Positions 9,062 to 16,265 of a DNA stretch of 39,521 nucleotides are shown one piece after another. The position numbers and the translations under genes were made by a program. The notes below the pieces were generated by a model. It was not told the origin of the DNA. It saw only the letters and a list, made by a program, of their open reading frames with translations, and did not search any database. Each line of letters begins with the position of its first letter. Within the stretch, counting starts at the first letter, position 1. Where the stretch lies: positions 1 to 39,521 of the forward strand of contig JAMXLL010000339.1 of assembly GCA_024281015.1 (NCBI GenBank), in the 5' to 3' direction. The DNA is from Candidatus Binataceae bacterium. GTDB lineage: Bacteria > Desulfobacterota > Binatia > Binatales > Binataceae.

Positions 9062-9940
9062 ATGGACATCGGCAAACTGGGAATCTGGTTCTTTCTCGAT
9101 GCGATGAGCGCCGCGCAGACGGTTGAGTTCGTGCGTCAGGCCGAACAGTTGGGGTACGGCGCTATGTGGATTCCGGAAGCGGTCGGGCGGGACCCCTTCG
9201 CCCATACGGGATACCTGGCAGCCCGAACGGAGAAGATTGTCTTTGCGACCGGGATCGCCAACATATATGCACGCGACCCCATCACGATGTCGGCCGGGTC
9301 AAAGACGGTTGCCGAAGCGTCAGGGGGGCGTTTCGTGTTAGGCATCGGGGTGAGTCATCGCCCGTTGGTCACCAACCTGCGCGGGCACTCCTACGAGAAA
9401 CCCTACAGCTACATGAAGGAGTACCTGCCCAAAATGAAGAGCGCACTCTATCGTGCGCCGGCACCGGCCCAGGACGTGCCGGTAGTGCTTGCCGCCCTGC
9501 ATCCAAAAATGCTGGAGTTGGCAGCCACTGAGGCTGATGGAACGCACACTTACTTCGTCCCCCCGGAGCATACGGCTAAAGCGCGTGCGGCAATCGGGCC
9601 AAAACCATGGATCTGTGCGGCACAGGCGGTAATCTTTGAAAGTGACTCTGGCAAAGCGCGCACTATGGCGCGTACTTACATGAAAACGTACGTGCCGCGT
9701 CTGCCGAATTACACGAACAATCTAAAGGCTCTAGGCTGGAAAGATGAAGATTTTCAGAATGGCTGCAGCGATGCCTTAGTGGATGCGATAGTTGCCTGGG
9801 GTAACGAGCGGAAGCTGCAGGACCGAATTGAGGCACATCTGAAGGCGGGAGCTACTCATGTCTGCATTCTGCCGATTCGAGCCGATAATGAATCGCTGCC
9901 CGACCCGCGCGTTATGGAAGCGTTAGCACCTGGAAAATGA
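9062..9940 (+). CDS. LLM-class F420-dependent oxidoreductase (TIGR03620-like)
   Basis: This 292-residue enzyme belongs to a different LLM branch from the two leftward paralogues. It opens with KLGIWFFLDAMS, followed by the GYGAMWIPEAVGRDPF loop, FATGIANIYARDP, and the GRFVLGIGVSH cofactor-binding turn. The ATG at 9062 follows AGGAAG. It is divergent from the paralogue pair, and the 226 bases between them should carry both promoters, though I cannot mark boxes with confidence. It is expected to be a cytoplasmic F420-linked redox enzyme; the substrate is not inferable. Confidence 0.9.
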   Translation: MDIGKLGIWFFLDAMSAAQTVEFVRQAEQLGYGAMWIPEAVGRDPFAHTGYLAARTEKIVFATGIANIYARDPITMSAGSKTVAEASGGRFVLGIGVSHRPLVTNLRGHSYEKPYSYMKEYLPKMKSALYRAPAPAQDVPVVLAALHPKMLELAATEADGTHTYFVPPEHTAKARAAIGPKPWICAAQAVIFESDSGKARTMARTYMKTYVPRLPNYTNNLKALGWKDEDFQNGCSDALVDAIVAWGNERKLQDRIEAHLKAGATHVCILPIRADNESLPDPRVMEALAPGK

Positions 9941-10080
9941 GCCTTCCTCGCGAGCGTGTTAGCCAGTAGGGTGCGCGTAGCCTGGCGGTGGAATCACTAT
10001 CGCCGGCCCTTTGGCACTGACGGGGCGGCTTTCGCGACGGGGAGCTGAATGACTCGAAGGGATAAACATTCGGTGAAGCG

Positions 10081-10353
10081 GTGACCCGGATTACGTCGGC
10101 TGCTGTTGTGCTGGCCATCGCGGTTGTGGCTGGCTGTACCGGATCTTCAGAGCAAGCCAGTCAAGCCGCTGCGAGGGCTCAGTTGAAGGCAGAACAGGCC
10201 GAGGCTGCGGCAAATCGGGCACGTATCGCGGCTCAACAGGCCCAAATTGCGGCCGAGCGGGCACGAAAGGCGGTCGAAGATGCGACTCGAGAGATCAATC
10301 GCGTCGCCGAGCATCTCGACCGGGCAAATGCTGCTGCGGGAACAAGCGACTAG
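10081..10353 (+). CDS. Small alanine-zipper (Lpp-like) lipoprotein
   Basis: This 90-residue protein starts at GTG 10081. Residues 1-19 form a lipoprotein signal peptide ending in the lipobox VAGC. The mature part is almost entirely a heptad-rich helix of Ala, Arg, Glu and Gln (repeats of the type AxxARxAAxxA), as in the alanine-zipper outer-membrane lipoproteins. It is predicted to be a lipidated, trimer-forming coiled coil in the outer envelope. The C-terminus lacks the Lys used by E. coli Lpp for peptidoglycan linkage. It implies a diderm host. No link to the flanking catabolic genes is evident. Confidence 0.75.
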   Translation: MTRITSAAVVLAIAVVAGCTGSSEQASQAAARAQLKAEQAEAAANRARIAAQQAQIAAERARKAVEDATREINRVAEHLDRANAAAGTSD

Positions 10354-10484
10354 CCAACCTCCCTCCTCGCCTTGCGGAGAGCGCGTCCCGTCTGTAATAA
10401 GGTTGGTCCGAAGCTGATCTGCGTTGGTCGAAGGAGCCCTATTAGCAGGGCAGCGGCTCGAAGCCGGAAGCAGAGGAGTGAACA

Positions 10485-11135
10485 ATGAAGCTCTATGGCC
10501 TGAACCTGTCGAACTTCGCGACAAAGTCGCGCATCGCCGTCTATGAGAAGGGTGCGAACGTTGAAATTGCGTCGCCGCCGGGTGGGATGAAATCACCCGA
10601 ATATCTCAAGATCAACCCACTCGGGAAGATCCCCGCTCTTGATGCCGACGGCACGATCATCGCCGAATCGGAGGTTATCAACGAATACCTCGAAGAGAAG
10701 TTTCCTACTCCTGCCCTTCTGCCCAAAAGCCCAGAAGCCCGTGCCAAGATCCGGGTCTTGACCCGCTTTCATGACCTTTACCTCGATCCGCCTTTAAGGG
10801 GGCTCTTCGGCCAGCTAAACCCGAAAAGCCGCGACGAGAAGATCGTTAACGAAAGGTTAAGCGAACTGCAGACCCGGCTGGACCAGTTGGAGTCGATGCT
10901 CGCAGAACCTGGGAATTTTGCGGCTGGCCCCGATTTTACGCTGGCCGATTGCTCGCTGGCGCCTACCATTTTCTTCGTGACGAATGTTTTGCCAGGTTTT
11001 GGTGCCCAAGCCCCCTTAGAGCATCGCCCCCGGCTTGCCGCCTGGTGGGGCAAGGTACAGGAACGTCCATCGGTGAAAAAAGCCTTGGCCGAAATGGCCG
11101 AGGCAATGAAGGCGATGTTGGGTGGTGGCCGTTGA
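10485..11135 (+). CDS. Glutathione S-transferase
   Basis: This 216-residue two-domain GST starts at ATG 10485 with GCAGAGGAG upstream. The N-terminal thioredoxin fold (1-80) has MKLYGLNLSNFATKSRI and the glutathione-binding NPLGKIPALD ... IAESEVINEYLEE signature (cis-Pro and Glu-Ser). The helical C-terminal domain contains the FTLADCSLAP N-capping box. The early Ser in NLSNFATKS may activate the thiol, as in zeta- or beta-like bacterial GSTs. It probably conjugates, isomerises or dehalogenates a pathway intermediate; which one is unknown. It precedes an amidohydrolase by 50 bases and may be co-transcribed. Confidence 0.92.
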   Translation: MKLYGLNLSNFATKSRIAVYEKGANVEIASPPGGMKSPEYLKINPLGKIPALDADGTIIAESEVINEYLEEKFPTPALLPKSPEARAKIRVLTRFHDLYLDPPLRGLFGQLNPKSRDEKIVNERLSELQTRLDQLESMLAEPGNFAAGPDFTLADCSLAPTIFFVTNVLPGFGAQAPLEHRPRLAAWWGKVQERPSVKKALAEMAEAMKAMLGGGR

Positions 11136-11185
11136 GACCCTGGGCGGCAATCACTTCGATTCACGCGGTTCGATCAGCCTAGGAC

Positions 11186-12160
11186 GTGCGGAAAATCGAC
11201 TTTCATTGCCATGCGTTTCCGGCCCAGTTCTTCGAGGCGATGCATCAGCTTTATCCGGGCACCATCGAGTTCAGGCACGATGGGCACGGAGGCAGGCTCG
11301 CTTTGTGGGCTAAAACACCGCTCCCTGTCTGGGATGATGAGGCGCGGCTCGAGGATATCGACCGCGCTGGTATCGACATCGAGATCCTCTCCACCCCGCC
11401 AGTTTACAGCCGCGTTGACGAGCGTGCGCCGGAAGTGTGCCGGCTGGTCAACGACGCATTGGCAGCCTCATGCCGCCGCTCTCCGGACCGTTTCAGAGCG
11501 CTGGCGCATCTGCCATTCAGCGATAGCGGTGCCGCGCTTAGCGAAATGGCGCGGGCGCTTGATGAACTCGGATGCGTGGGGGTGCTCGTCACCTCGAATA
11601 TCGCCGGCCGCTATTTGGACGCACCGGAATTTCAGCCGTTCTGGGCGGAAGTAGATCGCCGGCGGGTGCCGGTTTTCATGCATCCGGCGAATTCACCGGT
11701 TTATCGTGATGACGAGCCCCCAACCTTGCTCTCATTTCCGTTCGATACCACCCTGTCGGCGGTGAAGCTCGTGCAAGCCGGCTTGTTCGAGCACTTTCCG
11801 GCCGTGACTTTGGTGCTTGCTCATTTGGGCGGGACTCTGCCATATCTCGCGCGCCGGATCGACTTAGCCTTTGACTCTCCAGGATTTTACGGGTCCTATC
11901 CGAAGCCAAAGCAGCGTCCGAGCGAGATGATGCGCAGGCTGTATGTTGATACTGCCTTGAGCTGGAATCGGGGAGCGTTCGAATGTGCCTGCGAACTGGT
12001 TGGGTTGGATCATATCGTTTTTGGCACTGACTACTTCATCCGCCGTACTAATTTTATGGAGCGGACCCACGAATTCATTGACACCCTGGGTCTTAGCCCC
12101 CACGAACGAGAGTTGATTTACTCACAAAATGCTGCGCGGATCTTGAATTTGAATACGTAG
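11186..12160 (+). CDS. ACMSD-like amidohydrolase (amidohydrolase_2 family)
   Basis: This 324-residue TIM-barrel metalloprotein starts at GTG 11186. It has the metal-binding IDFHCH motif at 4-9, a second site in VFMHPAN, the LAHLGGTLPY histidine and a late FGTDYF aspartate. These are the landmarks of aminocarboxymuconate-semialdehyde decarboxylase and gamma-resorcylate decarboxylase relatives. Such enzymes decarboxylate or hydrolyse ring-cleavage products and hydroxybenzoates with Zn or Mn. With the GST before it and the CoA-transferase after it, it suggests aromatic-compound degradation. The ribosome site is weak (AGGAC), so a slightly different start is possible. Confidence 0.9.
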   Translation: MRKIDFHCHAFPAQFFEAMHQLYPGTIEFRHDGHGGRLALWAKTPLPVWDDEARLEDIDRAGIDIEILSTPPVYSRVDERAPEVCRLVNDALAASCRRSPDRFRALAHLPFSDSGAALSEMARALDELGCVGVLVTSNIAGRYLDAPEFQPFWAEVDRRRVPVFMHPANSPVYRDDEPPTLLSFPFDTTLSAVKLVQAGLFEHFPAVTLVLAHLGGTLPYLARRIDLAFDSPGFYGSYPKPKQRPSEMMRRLYVDTALSWNRGAFECACELVGLDHIVFGTDYFIRRTNFMERTHEFIDTLGLSPHERELIYSQNAARILNLNT

Positions 12161-12254
12161 CAGGGCAAGTCTGAATCAAGCGGCCGGTTTCAGAGGCCAT
12201 TTTCGCTTGCTCGAATCAGTGCCAGCACAAGGTATGTCTGGGAGGTACTCATTA

Positions 12255-13454
12255 ATGGATCAGCGCGGGGTACTCGCTGGAATCCGCGTGATTGACTGCG
12301 GAACGTACGTTGCCGGTCCCGCGGCTGCGACGGTGATGTCCGATTTCGGTGCCGAAGTAATCAAAATAGAACGTCCGGGCGGCGGTGACTTGTGGCGGCT
12401 GTTCTCCAAGCTGCCCGGAGTCGCCAAATGCGATTTGGACTGGTGCTGGGAGTTGACCAATCGCAACAAAAAGAGTGTCGCCCTCGATCTCAGCCGCCCC
12501 GAATGCCGTGATGCTCTTTTGCGCCTGGTAGGCACCGCGGACGTGTTCCTCACCAATTATCAGCGCACCCTTCTCGAGAAGTTTCGTCTCACCTGGGAGG
12601 ACTTGGCACCGCTCAATTCCCGGCTCATCTATGCGCATTTGACCGGTTATGGCGATGCCGGAGCTGACGCAGACGCGCCGGCGTTCGATGCCCTGGCGTA
12701 TTGGGCGCGCTCCGGTCTGATGATGAGCGTGACGGGTACGGATGGCTCGCCTGGCGCGCCTAGGCCGGGGATGGGAGATCATCCGACCGCGATGTCGATG
12801 TTCGGAGCAATTATGCTCGGGTTGTACCGCCGGGAACGCACGGGTTGCGGCGGGCGTGTGACGACGTCGCTATTGGCGAGCGGCGCCTGGGCGAACGCGT
12901 GCGACATCCAGGCTAAGCTGCTCAATGCCGAATTTCCTCAGCGAAGCGCGGACGGGCATCCCCCCAATCCGCTCACTGCGGCTTATCTGAGCGGTGATGG
13001 CAAGATTTTCTTACTGGTGTTGATCGACCCGGAAGTTGAATTCCCCCGCTTATGCCGTATTCTGGGCCAGCCAGAGCTGTCACAAAGCGAGCTCTTCTGC
13101 AGCAATGCATCGCGGGAAGCCAATGCCGCGGCGCTTTATGAAATCCTGCGTTCCCAGTTTGAAGCTCACGACCTCGCCCACTGGGCCGAGGTCTTCAGGC
13201 GTAGCGATATTAAATGGGCGCCGCTACCGCGCCTCGACGATGTCGTGAAAGATCCTCAGATGCGCGCTGCCGAAGCGATCGTCGCTTTGGAACACCCGCG
13301 GGCGGGCCATCTCGAGACCGTCAACAGTCCCGTTTTCATCAGCGGTGAATCTAAACGCAAGCCGTCGGCGGCACCTGATGTGGGCACTCATACCCGCGAA
13401 ATCCTGGAAGAGCTAGGCTACCGTGGCACCGAGCTTGAAGCGTTATTGCGGTAA
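12255..13454 (+). CDS. CaiB/BaiF-family CoA-transferase
   Basis: This 399-residue family III CoA-transferase starts at ATG 12255, which has GGGAGG nearby; the frame can be extended to a TTG at 12207 but without a ribosome site. The N-terminal strand-turn (GIRVIDCGTYVAGPAAATVMSDFGAEVIKIERPGGGD) and the NRNKKSVALDL segment are diagnostic. The acyl-carrying aspartate is probably in the APAFDALAYW stretch. Members move CoA between carboxylic acids through an aspartyl-CoA intermediate, usually as interlocked dimers. It is the last chromosomal-type gene before the phage-like region. Confidence 0.92.
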   Translation: MDQRGVLAGIRVIDCGTYVAGPAAATVMSDFGAEVIKIERPGGGDLWRLFSKLPGVAKCDLDWCWELTNRNKKSVALDLSRPECRDALLRLVGTADVFLTNYQRTLLEKFRLTWEDLAPLNSRLIYAHLTGYGDAGADADAPAFDALAYWARSGLMMSVTGTDGSPGAPRPGMGDHPTAMSMFGAIMLGLYRRERTGCGGRVTTSLLASGAWANACDIQAKLLNAEFPQRSADGHPPNPLTAAYLSGDGKIFLLVLIDPEVEFPRLCRILGQPELSQSELFCSNASREANAAALYEILRSQFEAHDLAHWAEVFRRSDIKWAPLPRLDDVVKDPQMRAAEAIVALEHPRAGHLETVNSPVFISGESKRKPSAAPDVGTHTREILEELGYRGTELEALLR

Positions 13455-13590
13455 TGCTGCCCGGTGCCTTTGGATAGCCATCGCCATCCACATCGCGACT
13501 TCCAGGCACTGAAATAGGATTTGGAGAGTATCTGACGGGTGATGCAGTCTGCCGCGTTTCCACGCGGCCGGCGCCCAAAACAGATTCAGC

Positions 13591-14052
13591 TCAGCGAAGC
13601 CATTGCGCGCCGGCTGCAGATCGGCTTGGGCCGCGCAGATCGGTAATCTTCTTGCGAAGTAACCGAAAAACTGTGCGGCGGCTGCGCCCGACTGCTAAAG
13701 CTATATCGTTAATTTTGCAACCCTGGCGATGTAGTTCCGCAATGCGCCGCTGGATATCGTCTTTGGTAATGGTATTGGGGATCTGCAGGTAATCACCGCC
13801 AAAGTGCGAGCACAAGACCTGTGCAGCACTTTCTCCGAGCAGCTGGGTCAGTTTCGTATCCGGCGTACTGCGGACCGGCACCCAGATTCGAGCTCCGCCG
13901 AATTCGGTGATCATCTTTTCAGCGGACTCGTAACCGAGTAAATCAACCAGTGTTTGCAGCAGCGATTTCCGTGCGGCCATTGGCTCCCCATACGACAGCC
14001 TGGGCTCCGGTGTCCGCATTTCGTCCTGCGGCTGTTGACATCGTGTGCTCAT
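13591..14052 (-). CDS. Mor-like phage transcription activator
   Basis: This 153-residue protein is similar to the Mor/C activators of Mu-like phages. The central part has the dimerisation strand and loop with FGGDYLQIPNT (compare the GG-x-x-x-YIP of Mor). The C-terminal third (about 110-145) is a helix-turn-helix (DIALAVGRSRRTVFRLLRKK). In Mu, Mor and C bind dyad sites and recruit RNA polymerase to middle and late promoters. Here the gene reads leftward, away from the structural operon, as the last of three small leftward genes. The N-terminal 25 residues precede the family core, so an internal Met at residue 25 is an alternative start. Confidence 0.7.
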   Translation of the reverse strand: MSTRCQQPQDEMRTPEPRLSYGEPMAARKSLLQTLVDLLGYESAEKMITEFGGARIWVPVRSTPDTKLTQLLGESAAQVLCSHFGGDYLQIPNTITKDDIQRRIAELHRQGCKINDIALAVGRSRRTVFRLLRKKITDLRGPSRSAAGAQWLR

Positions 14053-14170
14053 CTTGCGTTGCTAGTTGTCCTTTCCCTGAGATCCAAGAGCCCCCGGCTT
14101 GAATCTTTAACGACCGTAGGGCCGTGTTTGCCACGGCGGAATCACACAATTGGATCTGCTGCTGTTGACA

Positions 14171-14395
14171 TCAAGGCAGCCTCTCACGCGAATTTATGAG
14201 TTCGAGGCGCTTGGTAATCGCGAGGAGCCGTGACTTGACCGCGCCAGCCCAATCGTTCTGCGCTGGTCCTCCGCGTGCCCGGTCACCTTGAATAAAAGCT
14301 AGTTCATTGCGCAAACGCGCTCTCTCAACCTGACACCGCTCATCCAGCCAGCCGTCGATTTCGTGCATGTCTGGCAGCCTAATCGGTTCATCCAT
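14171..14395 (-). CDS. Small hypothetical protein
   Basis: This 74-residue protein starts at ATG 14395 with GGGAGGGAAG upstream (the frame extends five codons to a TTG that overlaps the ribosome site). It is highly charged and helical (MDEPIRLPDMHEIDGWLDE...), resembling small helical phage regulators in composition only. It lies between the Mor-like gene and another small gene in a leftward cassette, 118 bases before the Mor-like start. Function unknown. Confidence 0.5.
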   Translation of the reverse strand: MDEPIRLPDMHEIDGWLDERCQVERARLRNELAFIQGDRARGGPAQNDWAGAVKSRLLAITKRLELINSRERLP

Positions 14396-14473
14396 TTTCT
14401 TCCCTCCCAAGAATGGTTGCCGAGAGATACTATCCCTGGCGCTTGCTCGATCGGCAGCGCTGGGGCGATGAAG

Positions 14474-14698
14474 CTATTCCTCAGTGTTGCCCTGGCGTCT
14501 TCGGCGCCGGGGCGGAGAAGCGTGGAGGCTACCTGCCGCCAGACGGATTAGAGTAGTGCGTCCACCTGCATAGTCGAGCCGAATGAGTGGTATTTGCGTG
14601 CCGGCCTTGCGTAGCCCAAGCGTGTCCTCGATATAGGCGAGGTCGGCCTCGCCTTCAGGTAGGATTTCGAGATGTGACCGGCAGAGTTCAAGCCTCAT
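14474..14698 (-). CDS. Small hypothetical protein
   Basis: This 74-residue protein starts at ATG 14698, chosen because GGAGGAGCGCA stands immediately upstream; the longer frame to 14764 lacks one. The sequence opens MRLELCRSHLEI, has an acidic middle, and ends in a cluster of five arginines (RRRRR), which could contact nucleic acid. It is the first gene of the leftward cassette and is divergent from the repressor-like gene. I do not recognise the family. Confidence 0.5.
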   Translation of the reverse strand: MRLELCRSHLEILPEGEADLAYIEDTLGLRKAGTQIPLIRLDYAGGRTTLIRLAAGSLHASPPRRRRRQGNTEE

Positions 14699-15018
14699 TG
14701 CGCTCCTCCGTTTCCGCAGCACATTATCCTGGTCAGGTAAAACTGCGCCCCCGCAGGCTGTCATGGGGGATCCGGGACCGGAACCAAAGCGAGACGCCGC
14801 TTGGTGAGAGCGGCAGCATTCGTTGAGATTGGGAATCGGCCGCTACACGAGCTATGCGGCCGCGGACTATGGGCCAGTTGGGTGCCCGGTTGGCTTGTCG
14901 CGTTACCTTGCGTATTGTGCGTACTTGCATTGGCGGGTAGTCAGGAGGTTACGACTTTTGGCGTATCGGGTCAAGTCATTTTCGTAGGGTTTGGCCAAAA
15001 ATCCACTGCGGGGTCTCT
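14699..15018. promoter_or_regulatory. Divergent control region between small leftward gene and repressor-like gene
   Basis: These 320 bases separate the leftward cassette from the rightward helix-turn-helix gene, the classic place for opposing phage promoters and operators. A 10-bp palindrome TTTGGCCAAA (14990-14999) lies 20 bases before the repressor GTG. I cannot define promoter boxes with confidence. Open frames across it have no ribosome site or recognisable content. Confidence 0.35.
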
Positions 15019-15462
15019 GTGCAATACAGCTTCATCGATCGCCTGCACGAAGTGGTCGGCCACGTAGGCGGGCAAAAAGAGCTGGAGCGTGTCAGCGGGG
15101 TTGATCAGACCACGATTTCGGCTTGGCTCAAGCGAGTCAAAAACCCGAAGTTTCAGACCGTTAAGAAGATCGCCGATGCCACCGGTTTTTGCGCGGAGTG
15201 GCTGTACCTGGGGACGGGACCCAAACGCTCCGACGAGGAGTCCCCATCCGCAGTTAACCAATCAACTCTCGACCTTGACCTGCTGGCCGAGATCATTGAG
15301 CACGTCGATAGTGCACTGTCGCTTCGTGGTGACCCGTACCGCGTAAAATCTCGAGAGAAGGCTCGAATGGTAGCGGCTGCCTATGATTTTTACCGGCGGC
15401 CCGGGAAGGGTGAAATTCGCCGCGCAAAGATCCTCGATTTTGTCCGCCGCTTCACGGCCTGA
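15019..15462 (+). CDS. Helix-turn-helix repressor-like regulator
   Basis: This 147-residue protein starts at GTG 15019. Residues about 5-60 form a lambda-repressor/XRE-type helix-turn-helix (HVGGQKELERVSGVDQTTIS, then a basic WLKRVKNPKFQTVKKIADATG), ending in EWLYLGTGP, as in many phage CI-like proteins. The remaining 80 residues are helical, with no LexA-type Ser-Lys protease motif, so RecA-stimulated self-cleavage is not expected. It probably binds the divergent region upstream and sets the lysogenic state. Ribosome site is weak (GGGGT). Confidence 0.75.
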   Translation: MQYSFIDRLHEVVGHVGGQKELERVSGVDQTTISAWLKRVKNPKFQTVKKIADATGFCAEWLYLGTGPKRSDEESPSAVNQSTLDLDLLAEIIEHVDSALSLRGDPYRVKSREKARMVAAAYDFYRRPGKGEIRRAKILDFVRRFTA

Positions 15463-15513
15463 CGCATGCGAGTCACGCGACATGGAGATATATACTCAAA
15501 CACAGAAAAAGTG

Positions 15514-15541
15514 TGGACATTAGTCGCTAGCCGGTTAACAT
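15514..15541 (+). promoter_or_regulatory. Candidate sigma70-type promoter
   Basis: TGGACA (15514-15519) and TAACAT (15536-15541) are separated by 16 bases and placed 26 bases before the ATG at 15567, in an AT-richer pocket than its surroundings. Both boxes match consensus at four of six positions, so this is a weak call. Confidence 0.3.
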
Positions 15542-15566
15542 ATGCACAGGGGGGAACTGATAGTTA

Positions 15567-15956
15567 ATGCATCTAAACCGAGAGTTGCTTCAATCCAGGT
15601 CAAACACTTTCGAGTCCTTTCGAACCAACCGCGCACTAAAGAGCCAGCCACGAGTACCGCAGATCACAATTCGAGGCGACAATAATCTAATCAATGTTGG
15701 GTCGAGCGGCATAGTCAAAGTGAAGGCCACAGAAGTAGCGGATTCAGCCGCGCAAACCGCCCGCAACGGTCAGTGGCCGCAGCAGATTCTCGACGCCATC
15801 CGCCTCAAAGCGGCTAAGACGCGCCGCTCAAACGAGCAGATCTGCGAACTTGCCGGACGCGTGCTCGGACGCGCAGTACTAAACATCGAAAAACTCAGTG
15901 CGCGAGAATTGGCACGGGTTTACGAAGCTCTCTGTGCCGGCGATTCAAAGTTTTGA
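15567..15956 (+). CDS. Hypothetical protein of the control region
   Basis: This 129-residue protein starts at ATG 15567 after GGGGGGAA. A short beta-rich piece (VPQITIRGDNNLINVGSSG) is followed by a helical, basic C-terminal half with regularly spaced Arg and Leu. It follows the repressor-like gene by 104 bases and precedes the head operon, so a regulatory or early-phage role is likely, but the family is not recognised. Confidence 0.6.
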   Translation: MHLNRELLQSRSNTFESFRTNRALKSQPRVPQITIRGDNNLINVGSSGIVKVKATEVADSAAQTARNGQWPQQILDAIRLKAAKTRRSNEQICELAGRVLGRAVLNIEKLSARELARVYEALCAGDSKF

Positions 15957-16153
15957 CTGGTGGAGGTCTCTACTCGTAGCGAACGCAGAACGGGAACTGT
16001 GCGACGAGAGCAACTCTCGCCGCAGGACGAAGTGCATTCACCCCAGTACTGCGCCATTAGCTATTAGCATTCGCCGGCGAAGCGCACTCCGTCGCTTTGC
16101 CGGTTAGACTGATATTTCCCGCTACATTCTCCAACCCTTCCGACAACAAGTGC

Positions 16154-16170
16154 AGGTGACAGTGTCACCT
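16154..16170. promoter_or_regulatory. Dyad-symmetric operator-like site before the structural operon
   Basis: AGGTGACA-G-TGTCACCT is a perfect 8-bp inverted repeat with a single central base. A second, slightly offset pair of arms (CAACA / TGTTG) flanks it. It is 112 bases upstream of the best start of the first head gene. Mor/C-type activators bind dyad sites near their promoters, so it is a candidate late-promoter control site; binding is inferred only. Confidence 0.45.
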
Positions 16171-16265
16171 CTGTTGTGAGTGGCACCAGCGCATCAGGAT
16201 GGATGCCAATGGGAGCGCGTCCATACACCGGGGCCACACACCTGAACGGCGACAGGACAAAACTG

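Noticed and set aside
13455-13590. Mu-type left end of a transposing prophage
   Set aside because: No recognisable end repeats or MuA-binding sites could be identified and no transposase is encoded; the true boundary is unknown.
14801-15067. Open frame of 88 codons over the divergent control region
   Set aside because: It overlaps the repressor-like gene in another frame, has an unusual composition and lacks a ribosome site.
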